Both the position numbers and the translations under genes were made by a program. Of a stretch of DNA of 64,000 bases, positions 17,260 through 26,641 are shown one piece after another. Every line of letters begins with the position of its first letter. Positions within the stretch are counted from its first letter, which is position 1. The stretch comes from JANQKX01 sp039028695 (GTDB lineage Bacteria > Pseudomonadota > Alphaproteobacteria > Kiloniellales > Kiloniellaceae). The stretch lies in contig JBCCHN010000001.1 in NCBI GenBank assembly GCA_039028695.1, positions 76,500 through 140,499 on the forward strand, read 5' to 3'. Under the pieces are notes generated by a model. The model ran no database searches, was not told the origin of the DNA, and worked only from the letters and a program-made list of their open reading frames with translations.

Positions 17260-19191
17260 ATGACAGCGATGACTGAGCCTCCTAGTGTTGGTTGGGTTCG
17301 TTTGGCGTGGGGATTTACCATCGGCGGCGCCCTGATCGGGTGCATTGCCGGCGTGCTAGCCTTCCTAGGCGAATATTACCTATGGGTTTCGCCGCTCATG
17401 GCCTGCGCCGCGCTCAGTTGGCTCTTTGTTGCCGCGTGGGGTCAGCAAGCACTAGCTTGGTCAGGGCAGCACCGCATCGATCGGTTGCAGCACGAACAAG
17501 CGCAATTGCAGGCAACCGAACCAGATGAAATGTCTTCGGACCGTGCGACCTGGGTCCATGCGCAGCTAAACAAGGCGGAGATCCGGAAAAGTCGCGGTCA
17601 TTGGTGGCAGATGGCCGTCATCGTGCTCGGCGCCACCGGCACAATCGCTTGTTGGGTAGTGGCTTGGCCCCAGGCGCAAGCCAGCAGCGCGCTAATCTGG
17701 TTCATCCTTGTCGCCTTGTTGTCCTTCCCATTGCTAATCCTAAGTAACGCTCTCGCTCATCATTCGAATCCAAGCTGCGCCAAAAGAGCACGCTTTATAC
17801 GCTTCGCCACTATTTCGCTGCTGATTACGGGCCTGGCCACGGCCATGCAGGGAGCCGCCCTGCCCGTCGACATCGTTGCCGGGGATGCGCCGCTGAGCGT
17901 TTGGGCGTTGCGGCTTTTAGCCATCGTGCAAATCGCACTGGCCGTTGAATGGATCATTCGTGTGGCCGTGATGCCATTTCTGCCGGTCCGCGCGGCGAAC
18001 CGTATCATTGATGACTCTCTGATTCTGAGAATCGTCACCGGCAATCAACGCGGCCACAGCGCCAACGATGGTTTCGAGGAGCAATTCGGCGTCGATATCA
18101 GCCAATCCTGGGCGGTTCAGTTTATTCGCCGAACAAGCCCCTGGATATTTATGGTCCTAGCTGTTGCAACTTGGGCTATGACGGCTGTCACAACCTTGCG
18201 TGTCGATGAGCGCGGCCTCTACCAGCGCATGGGTCATATTTCCACGACAGTTCTCGAACCGGGGCTTCATATTCACCTGCCTTGGCCGTTGGGATCGGTG
18301 CGACGAATTAGTTATGGCGGCATTCGAGAGGTGCGCCTCAATACCGACAACACGGTAGACAGGCCCGAGATTATGCCCAGCGGCACAGGCGTGGAAGATC
18401 CGACCACCCGGCACGATGACAGGATCTGGTCCAAGATCCACGGCGAAGAATTATTCCTAATGATCGCCAATCAGCCACGGCTTAGCAGTGGCGACGGTAC
18501 ACGCCGCGACTCACAACGACCCTATGAGCTTTATCATGCCGATGTCGTGGTAACCTATCGAGTTGGGTTAGATTCCAATTCGAGCCGTCAGGCCACGTAC
18601 AATCTTGCTGATGCGGATACGCTCATTGCACAGATCGGCCGGCGGGAGCTAATCGGTCTTTTCCAAACCCGCACTGCTGAAGATCTCCTCTTCGCCGATT
18701 TATCTGAATTCTCCAAATCAGCCCACGATGCCGTCCAAGAGCGACTGAACGCGTTGAACACGGGTATCGACATCGTCGACGTCATCTTTGAGGCCGTGCA
18801 TCCGCCGATTAATACGGCTGAAACCTTCCAGCGCGTTCATGGTGCGGAGAAAGAAATTGCCGTTCTGCTCGATATTGCCAGGGCGGAAGCGGAGAAGATA
18901 CAGGCAACCGCTCAGATCACGGCAGCACAAATCGATGACGAGGCCAAAGCAGACGCCCTGACTAACCTGGCACGAGCTCGGGCCGAGCAAGTGACGTTCT
19001 CCGCGGAGCGGCGCGTTTATGCTCGTGACAAGAATGTTTTTGAATTCGAGAGGTCATTGCAAACGATCGAGGCCACCTTTGCTGACAAGAACCTCATCAT
19101 TGTCGACCCGCAGATACGGGCCGACAAGGGGCTTGTTCTGGACCTGCGCGAATCTGAACCACGTGCACCATTGCAAAATCTGCAAGAATAG
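17260..19191 (+). CDS. Polytopic SPFH/HflK-like protein
   Basis: The 643-residue protein has an N-terminal half with about six membrane helices (roughly 15-36, 42-62, 117-135, 143-163, 180-200, 212-235), one more helix at 292-312, then an SPFH/band 7 domain (about 313-530: DERGLYQRMGHI, LEPGLHIHLPWPLGSVRRI) and an Ala/Glu-rich coiled coil (about 530-600: AEAEKIQATAQITAAQIDDE). Ordinary HflK has a single membrane anchor and about 350-420 residues, so the polytopic front half is a large addition. It is the first of three consecutive SPFH genes that precede a P1B ATPase. SPFH proteins build large membrane cages or microdomains; here no FtsH gene is nearby. Function not known. Confidence 0.85.
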   Translation: MTAMTEPPSVGWVRLAWGFTIGGALIGCIAGVLAFLGEYYLWVSPLMACAALSWLFVAAWGQQALAWSGQHRIDRLQHEQAQLQATEPDEMSSDRATWVHAQLNKAEIRKSRGHWWQMAVIVLGATGTIACWVVAWPQAQASSALIWFILVALLSFPLLILSNALAHHSNPSCAKRARFIRFATISLLITGLATAMQGAALPVDIVAGDAPLSVWALRLLAIVQIALAVEWIIRVAVMPFLPVRAANRIIDDSLILRIVTGNQRGHSANDGFEEQFGVDISQSWAVQFIRRTSPWIFMVLAVATWAMTAVTTLRVDERGLYQRMGHISTTVLEPGLHIHLPWPLGSVRRISYGGIREVRLNTDNTVDRPEIMPSGTGVEDPTTRHDDRIWSKIHGEELFLMIANQPRLSSGDGTRRDSQRPYELYHADVVVTYRVGLDSNSSRQATYNLADADTLIAQIGRRELIGLFQTRTAEDLLFADLSEFSKSAHDAVQERLNALNTGIDIVDVIFEAVHPPINTAETFQRVHGAEKEIAVLLDIARAEAEKIQATAQITAAQIDDEAKADALTNLARARAEQVTFSAERRVYARDKNVFEFERSLQTIEATFADKNLIIVDPQIRADKGLVLDLRESEPRAPLQNLQE

Positions 19192-19201
19192 AAGGTCAAA
19201 C

Positions 19202-20122
19202 ATGAAACGATTTCGCACCCCTCGATTCTGGATTGCTACACTCTTGATCTTGATGGCAGCAATTGGTGCCTGCGTTGTTACCATTACGCCCGACCACAGC
19301 CTCGCCGTGACGCGCTTTGGCAACCCGACGCGCGTCCTAACCGAGAATGGCATCGGTTGGCGTTGGCCCGCACCGATCGAGCGCACGACACGCATCGACA
19401 ACCGCCTGAATTCTACTTCATCAGGACTAATCAATACGCCGATCGCCGACGGCGATGCGGTTTCGACCCTTACCATGGAGGCGTTTAGCGTTTGGCGTGT
19501 CCCTCGTGATCGCGACGCGGTTATCACCTTTCTACGCAGTCTGCGAAACGACCGACAGGAAGCGGCCGACCTTCTTCGCAAAATCATGCAGTCCAAAATG
19601 CAAGAGATTGCGGGCGGCTTTCAGTTGAAGCAATTAGTGAACACGCAGGAGCAGGCCACCAAATTGGCCGAATTTGAAGAACAGATTACCAATGCCGCCC
19701 GCGAGGGGTTGCGCGAGGAATATGGGATCGAGCTGGTCGCCGTGCACCTTGAGCGCATGCAAGTGCCGGAATTGACATTCCAGAGCACGATCAACGCGAT
19801 GATCAAGGAACGCGAGGTTCAGGCCGAGCGTATTCTGGCAATCGGCAAGGCCGAAGCGGGTCGAATTCGCTCACAAACCGAAAGCGAAGCGCGTTCGATT
19901 AAGGCCAAGGCCGAGGAGGAATCGGCAAGCATTCAAGCCGCCGCGATTGAAGAGTCCAACCGGATTTATGCCGACGCACACCGTGAGGATCCTGAGCTTT
20001 ATCGATTTAAGCGCAGTCTCGACAGCTTGGCAAATATCGTCGGCAATCAGACGCGTATCGTTATTCAGGCAGACACCGCGCCATTTGAAGCGATCACCAA
20101 GCGTCCTGAAATAGGGAACTGA
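19202..20122 (+). CDS. SPFH/HflC-like protein
   Basis: The start is placed at ATG 19202, ten bases after the previous stop, with GAAGGTC upstream. The product has 306 residues, with one N-terminal membrane helix (about 11-30) and an SPFH domain (PDHSLAVTRFGNPTRVLTEN, GWRWPAPIERTTRIDNR, then FSVWRVPRDRDAVITFLRSL). A charged coiled coil (KAEAGRIRSQTESEARSIKA) and a conserved C-terminal YRFKRSLDSL segment follow. This is the HflC layout. In Escherichia coli HflK and HflC form a cage around the FtsH protease; here the partner genes are two other SPFH proteins and a metal ATPase. Confidence 0.87.
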   Translation: MKRFRTPRFWIATLLILMAAIGACVVTITPDHSLAVTRFGNPTRVLTENGIGWRWPAPIERTTRIDNRLNSTSSGLINTPIADGDAVSTLTMEAFSVWRVPRDRDAVITFLRSLRNDRQEAADLLRKIMQSKMQEIAGGFQLKQLVNTQEQATKLAEFEEQITNAAREGLREEYGIELVAVHLERMQVPELTFQSTINAMIKEREVQAERILAIGKAEAGRIRSQTESEARSIKAKAEEESASIQAAAIEESNRIYADAHREDPELYRFKRSLDSLANIVGNQTRIVIQADTAPFEAITKRPEIGN

Positions 20123-20130
20123 CTGCCGTA

Positions 20131-21192
20131 ATGAGTGAACAGAAACAATCGAACGATCAAGATCGGGCGCTGGCCCGCTCCATGCGCACGGCAATGCGCT
20201 TTGTCATCGCATTGATGGTCATCCTGGCCGGTGTTTGGGTGGCAAGCGGGGTTGTTTCGGTGCCAGCGGACCGGCAAGCCGTGGTCATCGCCTTTGGCGA
20301 CGCCGAGGTCAAAGCCAAACAGGGTGGCGGATTGGTCTGGTGGTGGCCATCGCCTATCGGCGAAGTGCGCTTAATACCTGCGGCCAGCCGCAAGTTCGCG
20401 CTTGAGGCCAAGAGCCTTGAGCCCAAGCCCAATGGCGTAAGCTTAGATCCGCGGCTCATGGGCTACGTGATTACAGGCGATCACGCCGCACTCCACATAG
20501 GCGCAACGGTGTTCTGGCGGGTGCGCGACCCTGTCGCCTATGCCTTCCTCGCCGATCCGGAACAAACGCGCCGCACGCGAGAAATCGATTCCTTTCCAAA
20601 AATCGAACAGGCCATCAGACGCGCCTTTCAGCGTGCCGTCATCCATGTGGCCGCACATCAGGACATCAATACCATCCGTGTTACCGGCAAGGACTACATC
20701 CGCCGCGAACTGATCGCCAAGATGAATGACATGCTGAACAGCCAGGGAACAATGCCCTTTGAGGTGGCGATCGAAAATGTCGAATTCAACACCTCTCTGC
20801 CACTGTGGGCACGTGACGCCTTTGCCCGCGCACAACGAGCGCAAAGCGAAGCAGATCAGCTCATTGCCGAAGCGGAAAGTCAGCGTGCCAATAGCCTCGC
20901 AGCAGCCGAGGAAGAGGCGGCGCAGATCACCGACTCCGCAAAAGCTGCCGCGAACGAAATGGTGAGTCAGGCAATCGTTCGCACCAAACCCATTGCGGCC
21001 CTTGCTAAATCGGGCAACGCTGATCGCCGCGTGGTTCTTTACCGCCTTTGGCGTGATGGAATTGACCGGCTATTCCAGCAGACCAACACCGTCATGATCG
21101 TTCCCGCTCACGACAATCTACGTGTTCTGCTGCCAACCGAGGCGCCAATGGTCAAAGATAGTCCGGTCCAGACCCAACCAGACGTAAACTAG
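20131..21192 (+). CDS. SPFH/HflK-like protein
   Basis: The 353-residue protein has one N-terminal membrane helix (about 22-42: FVIALMVILAGVWVASG), an SPFH domain (VPADRQAVVIAFGDAEVK, GGLVWWWPSPIGEVRLIPA, FWRVRDPVAYAFLADP) and a coiled-coil tail (AQSEADQLIAEAESQRANSL). WWWPSPIGEVRLI is the HflK-type entry motif. It starts 8 bp after the preceding gene and ends 33 bp before the P-type ATPase gene. The four genes look like one transcription unit. Confidence 0.87.
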   Translation: MSEQKQSNDQDRALARSMRTAMRFVIALMVILAGVWVASGVVSVPADRQAVVIAFGDAEVKAKQGGGLVWWWPSPIGEVRLIPAASRKFALEAKSLEPKPNGVSLDPRLMGYVITGDHAALHIGATVFWRVRDPVAYAFLADPEQTRRTREIDSFPKIEQAIRRAFQRAVIHVAAHQDINTIRVTGKDYIRRELIAKMNDMLNSQGTMPFEVAIENVEFNTSLPLWARDAFARAQRAQSEADQLIAEAESQRANSLAAAEEEAAQITDSAKAAANEMVSQAIVRTKPIAALAKSGNADRRVVLYRLWRDGIDRLFQQTNTVMIVPAHDNLRVLLPTEAPMVKDSPVQTQPDVN

Positions 21193-21225
21193 CCGACATA
21201 CTACCAGTCGGGCCAGGAGATAAGT

Positions 21226-23124
21226 ATGAGCGACCAATTACTTAACGACGTGGGCAATGTCCTAAGCCGGGACGAAAAGCTCTCACTCGGAGGTCGCCTG
21301 ATACTTGCTGCCGTTGCAGCGTGGCTGCTCCTGCTCAGTTGGGCCATACGCTGGTGGTTTCCAGCGCAAGAAGACCTTGGTCTGTTTTGCGTCGGTTTGT
21401 CTTCTGTACTGATCAGTGTGCCTCTGTTCAAAAATGCCTGGCAGTCGCTGCCATCGAATGAAATCAGCGGCTTGGCCGACCAGTTGGTCGCCGTAGCGAT
21501 CATCGCAGCGTGGGTAACAGGCCACCTAGACGCTGCCGCTTTGGTACCCCTAGTGATGGTGCTTGGCAATGTGCTTGAGGAACGCAGCCTTTTCGGCTCG
21601 CGCGAGGCCATTGCGGCGCTTGGCACACTGACCGATACCACCGCCCGACGACAGAGGGGAGGCGATTGGGAAACGGTCAACGCCACGGACTTGCGCAACG
21701 AGGACATCATCGAATTGCGGCCCGGCGATTTCGTTCCCGCCGACGTTATCTTACTCAGCGGCCAATCCGCCGTCGACACTTCCGCCTTGACTGGTGAGTC
21801 CGTGCCGGTCGAAGTTGGTGTTGGAGATATAGTCTCCGCTGGGTCGATTAATACCGAAGGTCTGCTGACGGCCAAAGTGGTCGGAACCGGCAACGAGACT
21901 ACGCTCGGCCGGGTTGTCCAACTCATGCAGGAAGCCGAGAAGGGCAAGCCGCCGGTTATCCGCATGCTGGAGCACTACGCCGGCTATTATCTGCCGCTCG
22001 TGCTGATGCTGTCGGGTATGGTCTTCTTTGTAAGCGGCTCCATGACCAGCGCCATGGCTGTTCTAGTCGCCGCCTGCCCGTCGGCCTTGGCGCTTGCGGC
22101 GCCAGCGACCTCGGTCGCAGCCATTGCGGTGGCGACACGGTTCGGCGTACTCATCAAATCGACTGCCTTCATGGAGGAGCTTACACGCTGTGACACACTC
22201 CTGCTTGACAAGACCGGAACCGTTACGGAGGGCGAACTGCGCGTGGTCGGCTACACCCTTGCCGAGGGTATCGATATCGAGAATTTCAAGTCTTACGCTG
22301 CCGCGCTCGCTATGGCATCGACTCACCCCATTTCCCGTGCTGTTGCCCTGCTCAAGTCAGCCGACGGCCCTGCCATAGATGGCGCGTCCGAGATTGCGGG
22401 TCGCGGCGTAGAGGCAATGATCGACGATAAACGCTACCGCCTCGGCCGTGCTGCCTTGCATCGCGAAGCCCACGTCGACATGCTGGCCGAGCCGAACCAT
22501 GACGGCCCTCTGGTCGGCTTTTCCTGCGAAAATGAGTTCCTTGGCTGGATACACCTCGCGGACACTATTCGCGATCAAGCCCCTGCCGCGCTCTCCGACC
22601 TTCGGGAGTTGGGTTTCAGCCGTCAGCTACTGGTGTCTGGTGACCGCACAGCAGTTGTCGAGGATGTTAGGCAGACCCTCAACATTGATGTTGCTGTCGG
22701 CGAGGTATTGCCGGCGCAGAAACTCGAGCAGGTCCAACGGGAACAACAAGACGGCAAGCATCATGTCCTTATGGTCGGCGATGGTATCAATGATGCATTG
22801 GCCCTTAAGGCCGCGAATGTCGGCGTGGCGATTGGCAGTGGCAATACCGATGTCGCTCTAGCATCGGCGGATCTCGTTCTCAGCCATGGACGACTTGACC
22901 GGCTGGTGGATATGGTGAGGCTTGCGCGCGAGGCGCGCGTCGTCATGAATATAAATTTTGCCCTTGCCTTGGGAACAAGCGCTGTTTTCATTACGGTTGC
23001 CGCCGCAGGACTGGTAGGTCCCGTCGCTATTGCAGTGATTCACAATATTGATGCACTGTTTATCATTATGAACTCGGCTAGGCTCTTGCAGTTCAACCCG
23101 AGCTTAAAGACCTCCGTAGAATAA
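21226..23124 (+). CDS. P1B-type heavy-metal-translocating ATPase
   Basis: The 632-residue membrane ATPase has the actuator motif LTGES (188-192), the membrane metal-binding motif Cys284-Pro-Ser286 (AACPSALALAAP), the phosphorylated Asp328 (DKTGTVTEG), the soft-metal HP motif (STHPIS, His367) and the hinge MVGDGINDALAL. It has no N-terminal HMA or His-rich metal-binding domain. The CPS triplet is uncommon compared with CPC (Cu/Ag, Zn/Cd) or SPC (Co/Zn), so the transported metal cannot be read off. The last helix carries HNIDALFIIMNSARLL. It is cotranscribed with three SPFH genes and lies 4.4 kb after sitABCD, which makes Mn, Fe or Zn worth testing first. Confidence 0.92.
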   Translation: MSDQLLNDVGNVLSRDEKLSLGGRLILAAVAAWLLLLSWAIRWWFPAQEDLGLFCVGLSSVLISVPLFKNAWQSLPSNEISGLADQLVAVAIIAAWVTGHLDAAALVPLVMVLGNVLEERSLFGSREAIAALGTLTDTTARRQRGGDWETVNATDLRNEDIIELRPGDFVPADVILLSGQSAVDTSALTGESVPVEVGVGDIVSAGSINTEGLLTAKVVGTGNETTLGRVVQLMQEAEKGKPPVIRMLEHYAGYYLPLVLMLSGMVFFVSGSMTSAMAVLVAACPSALALAAPATSVAAIAVATRFGVLIKSTAFMEELTRCDTLLLDKTGTVTEGELRVVGYTLAEGIDIENFKSYAAALAMASTHPISRAVALLKSADGPAIDGASEIAGRGVEAMIDDKRYRLGRAALHREAHVDMLAEPNHDGPLVGFSCENEFLGWIHLADTIRDQAPAALSDLRELGFSRQLLVSGDRTAVVEDVRQTLNIDVAVGEVLPAQKLEQVQREQQDGKHHVLMVGDGINDALALKAANVGVAIGSGNTDVALASADLVLSHGRLDRLVDMVRLAREARVVMNINFALALGTSAVFITVAAAGLVGPVAIAVIHNIDALFIIMNSARLLQFNPSLKTSVE

Positions 23125-23622
23125 CCACGCCAGAGCCCGCGCGGCGAAACTTCTGACGTATTTGGCGAGCCTCCTAACCATTGCCCCCGAAAACCGAAGG
23201 AAGCGGCACCGCCAACACCTCATTGAGACCTGCGTCTTCCGAAGTAGAGTGTATGGCTAGAGGGACACGGTGAGACCCGAGATTCCTGGCTCCGACTTAC
23301 CGAGAGGAACCTTCGCTAGATTTCTTTTCATACGATGAAGTCACCCATTTTCTCTCCTAATAACTTATTCCACAATTGGGATCAGTCGTCCGAAGTCTTG
23401 CCAAGTCTAAGGACGAGAAGGAAAACAGCGTATGGCTAGCCTTGCTCTGCCAATGACGGAGATCACCCGTCCGAAGGCAGCCTAGATGTAAATTTCTTTG
23501 CCCCGCGAACAGGGCTCAGTCCCTATGCGGCTTCAAACGGGAAAATGACCCTTAGCCGTCGAATGGTGACATGACCTTGCTCTATGCGTACCCTGACGAG
23601 ATGACAAGGAAAGGGATCGAAA
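23125..23622. other. Intergenic region
   Basis: About 500 bp between the P1B ATPase and the SDR gene. No gene, hairpin terminator or repeat that I could support was found. The SDR is preceded by AAGGAAAGG, a usable ribosome-binding site. Confidence 0.45.
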
Positions 23623-24399
23623 ATGAACATCTCTGGAGCGGTTGGTCTTGTAACGGGCGGTAGTGGTGGGCTTGGTTCTCGCATCTGCTCATATCTCGCC
23701 GACGCAGGTGCGCGCGTGGCTATCGGTTATCATCGAGGTAAAGATCGCGCGGAAAATGTAAAAAGCCGTATTGAGGCTGGCGGCGGATCAGCCACAGCTG
23801 TCCAACTGAACCAGATGGATCCGACGTCGATTGAGAATGCCGTGTCCCAGGTCGTCGCTGATATGGGCTCGATCGATATTCTTGTGAACAACGCGGCGAT
23901 TGCCATGGGTGGGCATTCAATCGAACTCGGCGACCTTGATGCCTTTACCCCCGAAATCTGGGACGAGATGATGGCGGTCAACCTGAGGGGACCCTATTTG
24001 GTTGCTCGTGCTGCCGCGGAGCACCTTCGCGCGTCGCAATGGGGCCGCATCGTGAATATTGGCTCGTCACTCGGACACGGAGACTGGTACCAGGACCGAC
24101 CGTTTGCACCGAGCAAGGCAGCTGTTATTCCACTTACTCGGTTCTTGGCTGCAGCATTAGCACCAGATGTTACTGTCAATTGCGTCGCCCCTGGACTGAT
24201 GGTGGAGACCGCATTAGGTGGCGGTGGTCCACGGCCTGGTGGTGGTTCAAATGAACTCTATGATGCTTGGCGAAACAGGGCTGTTTTGAAATGTTTCACC
24301 GAGATCGACGATGTCGCATTGCAAGTCGTCTATCTTTGTAAGTCAACTTCGATTACGGGACAAAGTATTGGCATTGATGGAGGCATACACTTCCACTAA
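23623..24399 (+). CDS. SDR-family protein lacking the catalytic tyrosine
   Basis: This 258-residue classical-type short-chain dehydrogenase/reductase has a Rossmann start TGGSGGLG (11-18), NNAA at 89-92, Ser148/149 and the C-terminal GQSIGIDGG. At the position of the catalytic Tyr (YxxxK) it has Phe161: the segment reads RPFAPSKAAV with Lys165 intact. Spacing from the Ser is normal, so this is a true substitution, not a misalignment. Without that Tyr a standard oxidoreductase would be inactive or use another acid; a binding or regulatory role is possible. It stands alone, with an integrase remnant downstream, and may belong to the DmdA-like/GMC catabolic group. Confidence 0.85.
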   Translation: MNISGAVGLVTGGSGGLGSRICSYLADAGARVAIGYHRGKDRAENVKSRIEAGGGSATAVQLNQMDPTSIENAVSQVVADMGSIDILVNNAAIAMGGHSIELGDLDAFTPEIWDEMMAVNLRGPYLVARAAAEHLRASQWGRIVNIGSSLGHGDWYQDRPFAPSKAAVIPLTRFLAAALAPDVTVNCVAPGLMVETALGGGGPRPGGGSNELYDAWRNRAVLKCFTEIDDVALQVVYLCKSTSITGQSIGIDGGIHFH

Positions 24400-24471
24400 T
24401 GACCGTTAGTTTCCTATTATGAAGGCCTGTTGATTGGCCCTACACCAGCGCTCCTGCCGATACATCTTTAG

Positions 24472-24911
24472 GCCATACGAACTGAACTTCAGTTGGCTGA
24501 GAAAACCGGTGTCCTGCCCCTGTTTAATCTGGCCATCAATAGTAAGCTTCAAGGCTGGAACATGGTGCGATAACGGATCGAAAAATTACCCCATATTACC
24601 AAGCGGTTGGTAAGAATCTCGCGGCCTTTAAGAAGACTTCCAGTGAAAATCAGTTCACGGGTCGGCAGGGGCACGCTTGCAAGCTAAAAGCCCCAAAACA
24701 GTCCAGGCTTACTCTCCGGCGGATTATCAGCCTTAGATTTGATGCTCCATTATTTGGCACTCATTGCCTAAACCGGAAAAAAATGACCATCGCTTGGCGG
24801 CGCACCTCCAAAGTCCAAAAGGCTCCTTATCCATCGAAACATTCCAAGATAGAAAATAAGCTCATATACCTTGGCATCCAAGTCGACGATAGCTTATCGC
24901 CTCCTGAATAG
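24472..24911 (+). pseudogene. Decayed tyrosine recombinase (integrase)
   Basis: Plus-strand pieces in shifting frames read AIRTELQLAEKTGVLPLFN and LAINSKLQGWNMV, then after a stop and frameshift FKKTSSENQF, and finally FGTHCLNRKKMTIAWRRT and KIENKLIYLGIQVDDSL before a stop at 24909-24911. These match in order the family of small tyrosine integrases (LFNLAIDSKLRGCDLV, QKKTGRPVQFE, YGTHSLRRTKASLIYRRT, GHTKLESTVRYLGIEVDDAL). The GTHSLRRTK region has decayed and the GHTK motif is lost, so it cannot be active. It shows a past mobile element between the SDR and DmdA-like genes. Confidence 0.68.
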
Positions 24912-25126
24912 ATTGCAGGCTTATCATGGGAGCAGAAGCAATCTGCGATCAGCCCGATCCAGCCAGGCGCAACAAAGGCAGCGGCGGCGGCGCGAAAAGC
25001 CCCCCATTTCGGCCACTTGTGACCCAAACCGAGTGCTACGTCGTATGTAACTGATAAACTTGTAAGGCTAACCGCGGAACGCTTTCGTTTCGCCATTCAC
25101 AATACCGAATTCGTGAGGATGCTGAG

Positions 25127-26272
25127 TTGACTATAAAGAACAATTCTGTTGGATTTGGCGCACAAATTCGCCGATCTCCCTTTTTTGATGCGACGCTACG
25201 ATGGGGTGCGGTTGGGTTCTCCGTTTACAATCATATGTATATTCCACGAGATTTCGGTGATCCTGTAAGGAATTACTGGAACCTAGTTGAACGTGCCATT
25301 CTCTGCGACGTTTCGGTCGAACGACAAGTCGAAATCTCCGGGCCAGATGCTCAGGCTTTTGCACAACTTTTAACCCCTCGCAATCTCTCTAACTGCGCCA
25401 TCGGCCAGTGTAAATATGTCCTTATTACAAGCCAAGAAGGAGGCATAATCAATGATCCCGTTCTACTAAGGCTTGACGAGAACCGTTTCTGGCTTTCACT
25501 GGCGGACAGCGACGTCCTGCTCTGGGCCAAAGGCGTGGCGGCTTTTGCGAACATGGACGTGGTAATCCATGAGCCGGACGTCTCGCCTTTGCAGCTTCAA
25601 GGTCCGCGCTCGCTTGACATTATGAAGGCACTATTCGGAAATGACATTGAGAAGCTCAAATACTTTTGGTTGGTTGAAACCGACCTGGACGGCATACCGC
25701 TCGTTGTCTCCCGAACAGGCTGGTCCAGTGAACGTGGTTACGAAATTTATTTGAGAGATAGTCGTTTTGGAGATCATCTTTGGGAAGCGATCATGGAGGC
25801 AGGCGCGCCATTTGATCTCAGCCCTGGCCATACTTCGACTATTCGACGCATCGAAGGTGCAATGCTCTCATATCACGCCGATATGGACTTGCAGACCAAT
25901 CCGTTCGAACTGGGTCTCGGCCGGTTAATCGACTTAGATATAGAAGCGCCTTTCATCGGCAAGAAAGCTCTGCAGCGCCTCCATCACACAGGTACTTCAC
26001 GATGCCTGGTCGGGCTTGAAATCGATGGCGATCCGCTTGCTCGGCCAAATGAAAAACACTGGCCGCTGGACGCAAACGGCGAGCCGGTCGGAATTGCAAC
26101 ATCAGCAGTTTATTCGCCGCGGCTTCGAAAGAACATTGCCCTGGCGATGGTGAATAATGAATACAAAGCGCTTGGCGTCGGCTTATCTGTTCACGCAGAC
26201 GGAATGGATCGGAATGCAATAGTCGTGGAAAAACCTTTCTTCGATCCAAAAAAGTCTATCGTCACCGCATGA
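25127..26272 (+). CDS. DmdA/GcvT-like aminomethyltransferase (DMSP-demethylase-like)
   Basis: The 381-residue protein belongs to the GcvT family (N-terminal folate-binding barrel, C-terminal GCV_T_C). RRSPFFDATLRWGAVGFSVY, YNHMYIP, YWNLVERAILCDVSVERQVE and IGQCKYVLITSQEGGIINDP resemble the dimethylsulfoniopropionate demethylase DmdA and its many uncharacterised paralogues more than glycine-cleavage T protein. These enzymes move a one-carbon unit to tetrahydrofolate. The start is TTG at 25127, after GTGAGGATG. Whether DMSP is the substrate cannot be decided. Neighbouring TRAP, IclR, SDR and GMC genes suggest a catabolic module for a methylated or hydroxylated small molecule. Confidence 0.8.
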   Translation: MTIKNNSVGFGAQIRRSPFFDATLRWGAVGFSVYNHMYIPRDFGDPVRNYWNLVERAILCDVSVERQVEISGPDAQAFAQLLTPRNLSNCAIGQCKYVLITSQEGGIINDPVLLRLDENRFWLSLADSDVLLWAKGVAAFANMDVVIHEPDVSPLQLQGPRSLDIMKALFGNDIEKLKYFWLVETDLDGIPLVVSRTGWSSERGYEIYLRDSRFGDHLWEAIMEAGAPFDLSPGHTSTIRRIEGAMLSYHADMDLQTNPFELGLGRLIDLDIEAPFIGKKALQRLHHTGTSRCLVGLEIDGDPLARPNEKHWPLDANGEPVGIATSAVYSPRLRKNIALAMVNNEYKALGVGLSVHADGMDRNAIVVEKPFFDPKKSIVTA

Positions 26273-26641
26273 ACCTCTTACAAGAACTCCTCAAACAAAA
26301 ATGAGCCTGATAGGGCAATTTCGTACATTGTCTTTGATCCTTGTCGCCGGCGCAGGCTCGGTGAGGAAAAGAAAATTGGCGAAACTAAGATGGTGGCAAT
26401 TGCAGCCCTCCTTGGCGCGTTGCAGCCCTCGATCATCGCGGAGTTAGTGTCTCCTGCCCATGTCGAGCTTTGCCATCCAAGCTTGGAAAGGATACGGTCC
26501 ACTGGTCCAAGGCACGACCTCATGAAACTGATCGGATCGCAATTGCGTGGCAGCATTATTGGCGTCCAGCATCTACCTGGTTTAACCACTCAGCAAAAAA
26601 TTAACCGGAACTAGGGTCCCCCACAGCTATCGACTCAATCC
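26273..26641. other. Intergenic region between convergent genes
   Basis: About 370 bp between the DmdA-like gene (plus) and the IclR gene (minus). Both strands contain short open frames with no recognised family. The base composition is gene-like in places, so an unrecognised gene remnant is possible. No terminator hairpin was recognised. Confidence 0.4.

Noticed and set aside
24827..25096. An 89-codon minus-strand frame between the integrase remnant and the DmdA-like gene
   Set aside because: It partly overlaps the integrase remnant in antisense, has no recognised family, and has a weak start.
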